Shown here piece by piece: positions 1 through 12,200 of a DNA stretch of 64,000 nucleotides. The stretch is from Gorsachius magnificus (Eukaryota; Chordata; Aves; Pelecaniformes; Ardeidae). The stretch spans positions 157,200,258 to 157,264,257 of the forward strand of contig CM067081.1 in assembly GCA_034008185.1 (NCBI GenBank), written 5' to 3'. A program made the translations under genes and the position numbers. The notes under the pieces are model-generated. The model made no database searches. It was not told where the DNA came from and was given only the letters and a program-made list of their open reading frames with translations. The stretch's first letter is position 1, and each line of letters begins with the position of its first letter.

Positions 1-194
1 CGAGTGTGTTGCCTGCAGCCAAGCATGCTGCGCTCTTCCATGCAAGCATCATCAGTGGATAATTCCAGGGGATAACAATTGCACAGACACTTAAGGCAGG
101 GAAAAACAGAGAAAGATTACATTTTTGATGGCAGCTTTTGAATGGCTTTTCTGTACGTCAAGGCTGTCACTAAGAAGAAAAAAAAGATACTTAC
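1..194 (-). other. ALDH1L2 intron 14 (partial)
   Basis: AT-rich intronic sequence; nothing recognisable. Confidence 0.8.
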
Positions 195-265
195 CCTATT
201 GGCTCTTTCTTGGTGAATGTTAGATTATGGTTTGGCCGAGCCTGGTTAATTGGAATTGTAGCACC
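195..265 (-). CDS. ALDH1L2: ALDH1L2 coding exon 14 (last one in window)
   Basis: Residues 563-586: [19 protein letters not shown] then KEPIG, conserved ALDH sequence just before the nucleotide-binding loop. Acceptor TTTTAG, donor AGG|GTAAGT, ends phase 2. Later exons lie off the left edge; 1-194 is intron. Confidence 0.95.
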
Positions 266-3200
266 CTAAAAGACAGAGGAGGGACAAATCTTGGTACTGT
301 TTAATCTTTTTTATCACAAACATATTTGCCATATAAGTATGTTTTGGAAAGCCAGAATAGGCTTCAAAACCAGAAGCACTTTTGCATGGGACATGGATGA
401 GAGAAAGGGGCACGGGATGCTTCTACTGTGTGATTTCCTACTATGGATACCATAGTCAGCTCCTGATTTTTAGTTGGATAATATAAAAGCATAGATAACA
501 AAAGTATGGAAGAACATAAAGTGAGGGTCTGATGGATCAAAAAAAGCTGAATGATATTCTTGATTGTGGATCTTAAAGATACTTGAGGAAATGCTGTTGA
601 ACCTATGCCACTTGCTGTGCCATCAAGCAAACTAACCAGCCTTGGTCAGAACGTAACACAGGACATGAGTCTCTGCACTTACGTGCATCTTGACCACAAC
701 AACATTCTGCTCCATGAATAATCAAGAGCTGACTAAGCATGCATATCCACTGTGACACCTCAACTGATTTCTTAGATATTCAGAGTCACATTCTAAATCC
801 ATATTCTCCAATTGGAGGCAGACTGTTCTTTTGTATTGCCAGGGAGACCCATTTTAGGTAAAATTCTAATTTTGCTTTATTTTTTGATTCCTTGATTACT
901 TTTGCTAACACTGCTTTTTGGCACCATGTCAGCAAAAAAAAAAAAAAAAATTGCCATTGATTATTTCCTTTACGTATTCACTTGCCTGAATTTTGTCACA
1001 CCATCCAGCGAAGTATCTGAATGTCTGCACAGACATTCCAACATGGGTCTTCAAAGCTAAAGTGTAGACAGCTCCTGAGTCAATAGACTCTATTGTTGCT
1101 AACTCTTCTTGATGTTCTTCCATCAGGTCTGCAAGTCTTTAATAAAAGCATTACAAATCCACATCAAAGAGAAGTGACATCTAACCATTGACAGCCTAAA
1201 ATAGTATTTGGTATGGCAAAGACCCATAATTAAAATTGCATTCCCACTGAAGTTGGAGGTGGAGCACTGGAGCCACTGCTCATTAATGTCAGTAAGAGCT
1301 TGAACAATTGCCTGTTAAAGTCTGCAAATGTCTTCATATTGGCTGTAGTAGACACTGGATGAAGACTTGAACAGTGAAAACTTACCCAATTGTTCAATTA
1401 TGGTTTTGTAAATAAAATAATAAGTAGAAAATTTGTACTCTTCTTCTGTTGTACTATAAAGAGCCAATTATAGAAAATCAGACCAGTAAGTAAAAAGCAT
1501 CTTCTAGTTGCATATTCCAAACCTCTGAATCAGCTGGATCTTCAGTTTCCAAATCCTCACAGAAGTTATGCAGAGAGCAGTGTGCAGCAATAAAAGGAAG
1601 GGCAGTGCACCCCTGCACCCAACCAAACTGCCAGACGGTCCTGCCATCCAAATACAGAGCCTGCTACCATCCTGCAGCTGCTCACTGGGTAACTGATCCT
1701 TCATCTGCTGTCTATTCTGGTGTCCAGGGCTAGCCTTCTCTCTACAATAAAGCCTTAATATAGCAGCAGGTATGGGCACACTATTGAAGATTATATTTTT
1801 TGAAGGTGAAAAAAAATTCCTTCTCTTCCCTATGGATAAATATGCAGTCTCCTCAGCACAATTAGCGACTTGGCCAGGACATCCAATAGGAATGTTGATG
1901 AGCCTGCAGACTACGCCCTGCAGAAGGTGTTTGATACACAGGACCTAACCCCTTCATGAGTTACTTGGGGCAGGAAGTTTCATCTCTGTTCAAAATCCTA
2001 ACTTCTTTAAAGCCAGCTGCTATGCTGAGTACAGTAACTAAGCTCTCCACCTACTGGATAGGAACAGAATTTTCCTAGTACAACTTCTCCTCTGTGCTGA
2101 CGATTGATTTTCCACCATCACATGAGCTAAATGTGGACCTGTGGCAATCAGAAGTAGCAATCTGCTTCTTCACTCATCTCTACTCTACTTGCTCATTTTT
2201 ATGTCCTGGAAAAGAAAAAGCAGCGAAAACTCTTCATGTACCTCCACAAAAGAGGCTTTCTTTATAGGGAAGCTCCTCCAGTACTGCCCTCACAATATGT
2301 AGCTAGCATCATCATCCTTCCAAGATCATCTCTTGCCCTTCAAGGATCAGAAACCACCACTAAAATACAATTCACTCAGCATAACCTCTGTTTATCTTCT
2401 AAAACAATAACACGGCCAGAATAAGAACCAGGGTTGACACAGTGACACAGATGCAAATAAGAAATACTGAGCTGAAAGTGTCTCAGATAAATGTGGGATT
2501 CAGCTTAGAGTGTTTCTGCATAGGACAATTCTTCTGCAACAAACCATATCACATCTCCTAAAATGGGTCTTTAGCCAGGTGTGAAGTATGCTGGGATATT
2601 ATCCGGGAAAATCTAGCATCAGTTACAATGTGTTTCAAATTTAGTGGCAATGTGGCTGTACGTTTACTCTATGGAGCACACATGCAGGGCAGGCTTAGCA
2701 AAGTCAAAAGTCTCTGCCTACCTAGCCTAGGTAGGCTCTGCCTGTAAAACAGCCTCATTTATATAGAAGGATTTGGACTTTACAAGGAAATTTTCAATCC
2801 TTGCCTCAAAAAGCATATAGATTGAATGAAGCCACCAAGACATTTTCCTCAAATTCTTGTTTCCATTCATAAACAATTTTTAAAAATGGTAGCAGTGAGA
2901 GATCACAAGATTTTTCTCTGCCACAAGAAAGGTTAGCCAGCTAAGACCCAAGGCCAGCACACTGAAGTAAATTAAGGGATGAAAAGATGGCTAATCTCGT
3001 TCCTCTGACAGTGGGACTCTTCATATCCACCATATTCAGGAAATGTATGCAACAATTCTTCAGAGGAACAAAACAAGATTTAAGAAAACAAATCAAACAC
3101 AAGCTGCCTTTCACTTACCTGTACATGAGTCGCCCTCTTTCCCTTGCATTCATTCTTCCCCATTCACCATTTTCAAATGCCTCCTTTGCTGCTGCCACTG

Positions 3201-6200
3201 CCTTGTCAACATCAGCCAAGGAAGCAGAAGATACACTGGCTATTACCTGTCCAAAGGTAGCGTTGTGTTAGCTCAAACTAAAATACTGGGATGCAGAGTG
3301 TTACTCCTTCCTCCTAAGCTTCTTGAGTGGGTATAAGCAGATACTTAATATCCTCAATGCCAGCAGCTGGCATGGGTGAGTCAGGCTGCAAAAAGTTCAG
3401 AAAAAACTGAGGTCGCAGAATTTGGAGGATGCTGCAGGGACTCTGATTTCTAGGTCTATTTTCTTCTTCACAACAAGGTGCATCATCCTACCTGATTTCA
3501 TTCTCTCTTTCCAGATGTAAAATCAATGTGATATTATAAAAGTTGGAAGTCTTGATATGTGACACTATGATCTAATATCCAGACATGCTAAAATGACTCC
3601 TGCATGTTCCATTTCTTAGGAATGGAGCTTCTGTTACCATAAGGCATCATACGCACATAGTATTTTATGATGATTGTGTTCCATAAATACACAAATTGTA
3701 AATTCTAACACAGAAATGTTATGACTTTTATTCAATTCCATAATGAGCTTCAGGAAAAGGACTGAAGTCTGACTTCTGATGATAGTGAAATTTGTGGTGT
3801 TGATTTCAAGCAGAAATTATTTACTCCAGAATTAAATGGCAATTACATGGACACCAGAATCACTATTCTTACTTATAATTCATAGCTACGAGTTGGTAAA
3901 CCAAGATTCAATAGTTCAGGACCAAAGTGCAACTGCATATGTTTTCCTATTGAAGAGTCATTTTTCTTACTGGGAATTTAAATGGACATTTTAAAATTAC
4001 ACTTGTCCTAAGACATCAGATTTGTAAAAAAAGTAAAATAAAAACTGAAGTTGATGACTGACAGGAAATATATACAACATCCTAAAAGAAATACTTCTTT
4101 AGCAACTAAACTATAGCAATTTTGTTTGCAAAGCTAAACAAATTAAAGCAAGGTAAAACATACAGCTGGGTATGGAAACTGACATAATAGTTGAAGTGGA
4201 AGTAGGTTGCTTTTACTGTGCAGCTTGACTGAAATGCAAAAACTGTAAAACATATAGACTGAGAAGTAAATTGGAATTTCAAATTATTTCTAGGGATTGT
4301 TTAATGTGAAATTGGTATTGTTCATATTTAGAAAATTCTTTTTTTTTTAAGGAAAAATTGGTTTTTAAATCACTGATCCATCTGCTGGATTTATAGTGTC
4401 ATATGTCTTTCCATCATCAGCATTTATAAATTGCCCGTTTATGAAACACTGGTATGGCATATTCACAGTCATGTTGTTCACATTTTTTGAAACCTAAGAG
4501 TGAAATAAACAACAAATGATTTTAAACTTTTAATAACTAAGATTTTTATGTAGCTTAACAAGCTTTTGATATGCACAGCCAACATCCAGCCACATTTTAC
4601 AATGTATATATGGCTGTTAGAAGTGGACAAAAGAGTAAAATGAAAGGGAAAACATATTCTCCCTGAACACCAATGACCATACTCTGAGATAGTTAAGCAG
4701 ATTTCTGTATTTTTTATCATTGGATCTCTATGTTCAAACCAATACTAAACCCTGGCTGAGGCTGGCCCTAGTGGACTTCAATCAAATGCATAATTCCCAA
4801 ATTCAAGAAATCCTGGCTTGCTTAATGACTTTGAAAACACCCAATCCTCCTTTCACACAAAGTCTTTGAACAGACTCTTAGGAGAAAAATCTAACACTTT
4901 GCCTCAGGAAAGCAGAAGGTCTAGAACCTTTCTGACTGAAGCATACTGGCAGGAGAGTGCAAGGGAGGTAGGAATATCTGCCCGTGTGTGATCTACTCTA
5001 CCGCATGTTCTTGATCTCGTGGTTTCTAGTACACTTTAAGTGACGTTACATATATACTTCCATTCCAAAATGCAAATATATAAAAGCTGCAAAAAAAAAA
5101 GGTCACAAAGAAGAGTTTGTATGACCAAATATTTGTTTACTTTTCCTACTGCATCAAGCAGCCTAATAAATGCACTGTCTACCCTCCCCAATAAACAAGA
5201 CAGGATAAGCAATAAAAGCAAAAGCAAAATAAAAGGTCTTACATAATCAATGACTAACTCTTCTTCTTTGTCTTCTCCTCTGAATTTTCTGACAGCCATT
5301 TGAATAAAGTCTGCAAGCTTAGTGGCCATATACACATCTTCATTCTGTAGTTGAAGTCCACTATATTTCTGTTTGATCTCTTCTAGCATTCTAAAGATTT
5401 TGAAGAAAGAATAAGTTTAATTACAAATGAAAGAATTATTCAGATAAGTGAATCATTAGAAGGTTGAAAGGGGTCAAAACTGGGCACCAGTTTGTATGCA
5501 TGTGAATATGTGCATGTGTTTCTCTGACAACAGTGGCACTGAAGTTGTGCGATTTATTGAAATCTGTTGGTTTAATTGGGGGTGTTATGGAATAGAAAAT
5601 GGCAGTTCTGGAGTACTTCTAGGAGGATATTCAGAGCTCTGTGAGACTGGTAAGTAATAAGGACAATAATCAGTTTGTTAAAAAAAACCACCTGAGATGC
5701 TGGTCTTATATTATGGCCTGGGATATCTGAGTTGCAAAAAGAAGGTAGCTGAGGTGACCCAACACAGCATGAACTCAGTGCACTTGTAAACATAGGCTCA
5801 ATTCTTTCTGTGAAAGGGTCCTCTTTCCCTCTGGGGAGTTCTTTGCTCAGCTTCCCAATCAGCCCCCTGGTCTTGAGCTACCTGTCACTGCATGCAGATG
5901 GGTTTGGGCATTGCCATGCTCCCCCATGTGGCTGATGCTCCCAAAGTTAAGGGGAATTTTCCTTCAATAGAAAGAGCAGGATTATGTCAGTATCTCCTCA
6001 TTTGGGGAGCAGAGTCGTACCACATTTTCAAAGGTAGGAAAGGGAATAGTTAGAGTACTGGAAAATATAGGGGGATTTTTTTTAACACTACTTGATCAAT
6101 CCTGATTTAAAAGCACCGTGATGACTTTGTTTCCATTAACTTTGGCTTCAAAATTTTGTTATTGTGAGTATTTTTTACCTGACAACATGCATAGAGGATG

Positions 6201-9200
6201 CTCCAGATTTGAAGAAGTCTGTGGAATCCTCAATTACAGCAACATTGCTCAAAATTCCCTTCCAAATAGCCTAATAATACATAAAAATAATGGAGGCAAT
6301 AATGAATAATCCTCTAACTGCAAGAAGTATTTATCAAACCACACTTTCTATGGTATCTGTGCCTACATGTATTATTTCAAAGGATTCTAAGCCAGAAAAT
6401 TATTTTAAGAGGGTCTCGAACTGTCTTGTCTTAGCCAATAAATTCTTCAGCATAATTAGCTTATCAAAAAATATTATTTTGTCCATGATAATTTCACCTG
6501 ATCAAGCAAGAAATCTAAATGGTACAATGCTAAGAATTTTCAGGCCCATATTTTTAAGACCTTTATCCTCCAAATAATAACTTCCCATTCCACGATGGAA
6601 TACACTGTCAGCAAAGGCAAGGACAGCACTTTGTGACTGGATTGATGGCACGCACTTCTGGCACCTGGGCAGAGCTTGAGAAGTAGTTTAGGCTGCGTGC
6701 ATGAGATGGACATTTCCGCTAACATGCATAGTGAAATAACTGGTAACATAATATTTCAATTAATTATAATTAGGTTTCAGACTTAGCAGGTAGTGTCATA
6801 AACTGAAGAGTTTATATTTCTTTTTGCTATTGTCTCAGTCAGTCAACAGCTCCAGGCAGTTTTTTAGGTTGCTGGCAAGCAGGTTCAAGGTAATCTTGAA
6901 GCAGCAGTTTAAAATATTAGTGTATCAAGCTGCCTGACCTGTGCCAGAAGTAATTGACCCTGTAGCACAGTTAGCAGAAGGGGAGACATCTGTGATTCAC
7001 TTGCTCTGGCACAAAACTTTAATGACAAATGTGGCTTTCAGCTAAGGCCCTGACAGAGGGATGGCTTACAAGAGAGGGCAGCAAAGTGCCTCTCTGGCTA
7101 TGAGAGCTTTCTGCTCCAGCTGCCCCACTGCTGCATCCCTCCACCAGGGAAGAAGAGAGACAGCACACACAGGTACAAGGAGAAAATTGCTGCTTTTCTC
7201 TTTCAGACAGCTGTTCTAAGACTCCTTGGAGCTTCTCCAACAGGACCACTCTGAGCACATCCTAGTGAGTAACACCACAGTGATGAAAGGATTTCAGAAC
7301 TGTCCAAGTCTGTCAGTGTTGAAAACCTCACTGTTGTGAAGCAAAGGTCCCTTTGTTTTTCCTCACTCCCACCTTCATCATTCATAAATATTTGCCATAA
7401 CTGACCCTGCAATCACTGTCTTTGTAACACTTGTATCTGAAAGAAAACTTTCTAAAGTGACATGTAAGTACTCTAGTGAATTTCCAATCTGACCTGAATT
7501 AATGTCAATAACTAAGGATTCAACCCCATACTCTTTGACTACATTTTATCAAAAAAACAATTTGCACAGCTAAATAAAAGATATGCCTTGCCTGGAATAA
7601 AAAGTATGTAATGCTTTTGTCTGAAGTAATATCCTACTAAAGCAGTTTATTGAATTACCCTAATGTCTTCTGCCATCTTTTTCTCCTCTTCTGTAAGTTC
7701 CAGGGCAGTTGTTTCATCAGCGGAGAAGTATTTAGATGCAGGGATCATTTTTCCATCCTCAAACTGCAGATTTCTCACTAGTACCTGAAAAATGAGAGGA
7801 TATGATTTTAAATTATCTGGGAGGCAATGCATCCTTGAGTGAAGAGTTTTTAAGCATTAATGTGGTTATTGAAATTGTAAAATAAATGGCTTGCAGGAAA
7901 GCTGCTATGATGCAGGTAATTTAACACAGGCCACTCCTACCTGTCTTTCAGATTCTCTCCTAGTATTAGTACATTTTAATCCATATTGGAAATTAATATG
8001 GATTGAGTGAGAAGCAAAACATGAATGTCTTCTCTATAGGGTGGTAGAGGATCGATAAACTCCAAGTGTATTAGCTGTCTGTCATTAGCAGCTGGATTGG
8101 TATAGCCTGACAATTCCACACTACTTGCATGTCTTCCTAAAGTTATTCCATCCATGCTCATGTTTGCCAGGGTGAGCACTTACCATCTTACCATCATTAC
8201 CAAAAACGACTAGACCATTCTTGGTTACAAGTCCAGGTCTTGAAGCACCTTTTATTGCCAGCTCTTGTCCAGCAGGCACTGAAGCATCAAGTAATGATGA
8301 CCCATAAAAAGTAACCACCTAAAAATAAACAGAATTAAAAGTGCATAGATACTAAACGTGCTCTAAAATTCTAAGAATGAAATCATATTGTTTTGAAGCT
8401 TTAATGTAATATAAATTAAATATGAGCACCTGCACATGGAAAACATGTTACAACATTATTTCTGTATCTTTACAGCCCAAGATATGTAAAACTTTGCAAG
8501 CTGCCTAAACCTGTAGCTGCAACAACATGCATGCTGGAACCAGTGCAGAAAGGGAAGCAGCTTCTGTCAGTGCATGCCCCAAGCGAGACACCAGCAGAAG
8601 CCCGACTGTGACTGGTGGAGTCCTGCTCTGCTCCCAGGCTGGCAATGCTGAACACTGCCCCTCTCTTGGGCTCTTCTGTTCTTTCTGGGCTCTCAAATCA
8701 GCAACAGTTCCTGGACATAGGGCAGAAACCAGGCTTTTTGGAGCAGCCTACCAGCAGATGGCTAACAGTTAAGTAGCAAAATCTGGATGTCACAGCCAGG
8801 AAGGATAATGTGATATTTAAAATACTTCATGCAAATACAAAGCGGATCAAATGTATAGTATTTTTAATACATTGAAAGGACATAGCTGGTTTTGGATAAA
8901 ATGAGATACATTTATTTCTGCAAATGATCTGGGCCCAAACATCTTCAAAATAAAACCTCCTTTGTTATTTCACTAGCTCACAGTGTTTCATTTTGCTGTT
9001 AATGCTGTGATGCTGCCCACTGTACAGCATGGGTTGCATTATACTATAACGCACGCCTACTTCCCAAAATGACTGGCACAGTCTGGTTCTACCCTTCTTA
9101 CTTATTGCTTTGTACCATGCCCAATTTTTGTTTTCAGACATTGCTCTTATCTTTCTTTGAATTAAATGGATCTATCATTAAAAAAAAAATCTTATCTACT

Positions 9201-12200
9201 GTGTTCTGTACATTTGTTTAGGTGCCTGTTCTAGATATATACAAAATATATAGTCATCAAATGAGAGCTACTCCAATGTAACTCTCACTTGTATTCACCT
9301 GTATGCAGACACCATTAGTTTTATAAAAAAAAAAAAGATCAAAAAGAGGTTACAGAAAAGAAGAATATTCTTCTGGTTTTCAGATCATACCTGGCCATCA
9401 ATTGTCGCCCATGCTCCAGGTACTTTATCATGCCCTCGAATCCAATTGTGCAAAGCTGCTGCAGGTTGGTCCCAGGAGATCTAGGAAACCAAAGCATGCT
9501 AGCTAATTCTTCTCTGCTTAGTTATAAACCAAGTTAGTAATGTTTTCCTGTGTAAGAATTATAAATTCCCCCTCCTTCTCTTTCAACCATTCATTTAAGA
9601 ACACAGAAAGGATCTGGTCTAATAAAGAAAGACTAGTGATCTCTGGGTGGCTTATCATCAAAGACCTATCCAATGGGATGCTCTTAGCACTTCTGTGTCC
9701 TGTACAGCCTACATATTTTCATAGATTCTCCTCCTCACACTAACATAATGAAAATGTAACTCTTGTTACTAGCTATTCATTCATAAATAATTAATATTAT
9801 GATTAACAAATTTAATAAGCGCTGTATAAATATAAATAAGTGTATGTCTGGGTTATGAACTTCTGCTGAAAATGATCTATTTCTTGCTTGGATCCTAAAT
9901 TCTTTAATAAATCTACAAGCTTTTATTAAAATACTTTCTAATCATTTACTAACCCTTCATAAATTGTTTCGTAAGTAGAATCCTTACTACAACTTGCAAT
10001 TCTTGCAAGACTTTGAGGAAAATGGAAATAATGTTTTGTGAAGAATATAACGTATTTTTAGTATGGTACACCAGTGAAAATGCATTCCTTTACCTTTGCA
10101 GTATTGTGAGTATATGTACAAAATAATTTAAAGAAGGTATCAGAATAGCTATTAAATAATAAAAATCCAGCATCTTTCTTAGTTTAAGCACAAAGAATAT
10201 TTAGAAGCAAGCTATAAGCCAATGAGAATAGTTTTACAGCAAGGAGGTTAAGCTAGTTCACATCAAGGAAGCTCCTTATATATTATATTAAAGGGATGAA
10301 TAAAAATACCGTTATGCAAAGCTAATTGTTTCTAAGGTAAGGCAGGAATTGAAATATGATAAAAAGCATCACCTACAATATTTCAGGTGGAAAGGACTAC
10401 ATTCACTATGGACAAGTGACTGAAACGGTTGGAATAATTTTTAATTTTTACTTTTTCTTTTTCCTTTTTTTTTTTTTTTTTTAATTTTTGCACTGGTCTA
10501 GAAAAGGAAAAGAAGGTATTACAGACAACATTCACTATCACTTTATGGTGGCCTTCCCAACCACAAAGAAGATCCAGCTAATGCAGTAGTGTGTTTAAAT
10601 AATTTTTTTCTCTGTTCTTTGTTTACGTGACCTATATTTTATTTTCCTGATGTCAACAGGCAAGGTGCCAACACTTGCTTTTCCTAACATCAAATCTACT
10701 TCTGGTAGAGAATTTAGTACGGACTGTTGGTAAACAAAGAAAGCTATCTCCATTCAATGCTGTATTTAAAAGTATGGTAACATATTAAGAATCCACTGAA
10801 GGTGCAGCTGCCATCTAGCTGTGTGTAGATGATTCCAAGTGGGACATCAAGTTTCTAAATATATGTAACTGCTGAAACGGAATAGAAACTTAACCTGGGG
10901 CTCCATTACACGCATCCTTGGAGTTATCCCAGGAATAAGAGGCGGGGAAACAACTGAGTTAAAATTCGTGTTAACTTGATATCACTACTACTGTAATCCA
11001 AGTTAATAACAACTTTTCTAGTGATATGCACAAAACACAGTGTTATTTAACACTACCTCTGCATTTTCCTTTTTCTGGATCCCTTCATATGTTGCCCCTT
11101 CTTTAGGCTGAGGTATACGAGGGGCCTTACCATCAGCAATTAGATGTACAGCTTCCACCTAAGTGAAAAAGTAACAGATATAATGTTAGCTTTGGTTCAC
11201 CATTTTTTTCAGTAGTACATGTGAATGACAGCAAAAGACTTTCTGCCACAAGGGGAACTGGGTTATTTTTAAAACCTAGGATTTCCAAAATCTAGGGGAC
11301 TTCTGCTGCACTGATTAACACAAATATATGCTTAAACTTCTTTGACAAAAGAAATAGCCTCAGAAATTTGGTGGGAGTACCTAGTCACCAAGCATATAGC
11401 AGCCACCTAAATTCTGCAGGACCAGATCGTGGCTCTGTATGACTGCATTCAACTCTTTCTTTTCTCTTTCTTCAAAAAGTTATTTCTCCGCATTTAAATG
11501 GAGGAGAAAAAATTTCTCTAATGATCCATGCTGAGTATTTTTTAATGCATTTTCTTTTCTTCATTTTAAAACCAAACAAAAGAGGACAAGCATACAAAAC
11601 CCAAAGCAAATCCACCAGGGCTCTGAATTTAAAACATCATCCCCTTCTCTTTTTTCAAACTCACTCCTTTTTTTTTTCAACCTCACCTCTAACTTTCCAT
11701 TCTCTCTGAGCCTGTAAAACATTTCACCTTGTAAAAACATTCAAGAAATCTGTGGAAAGCGCTACATTCCAGACAAATCTGACTTCTTGCCTTCTGTGGA
11801 AACAGGATATGCTCTGCCTGATGCCAGCAACAAATATTCTGAGGCCACCTCCTCAGCTGTCGTGAAGCAGCACAGCTCCACTGAAGTCTAGGATTTGGCT
11901 GAGCACCACAAGCTCTGTCATTCCAAATGTATGCATCTTGTCTATATTTCCTTTACTTTCAAACTCCAGCAGATGCTTTTCTTTTCCTCTTAAAATATTG
12001 ATATTTGGTACAGCTAAACATACCATAGCCTTTACTCCTTCTGGGAAGAGAAACCGGTTATAGAGGTCATCCACAGTATCGTTTTGGCCAACATCACATT
12101 CTCGCTGCAGCAGTATTGGTCCAGTGTCCAAACCATCATCAGCCCAAAAAATAGTAAATCCTGCTTTTTTATCTCCTTGAATTAAAGTCCTGGACATAAA

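Larger units (their letters stand above)
3247..9390 (-). other. ALDH1L2 introns 11 to 6
   Basis: Introns at 3247-4373, 4494-5242, 5391-6178, 6271-7658, 7785-8183 and 8319-9390. Less AT-rich patches at about 7,040-7,330 and 8,480-8,780 might be old repeats, but I could not assign them. Nothing else recognisable. Confidence 0.65.
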
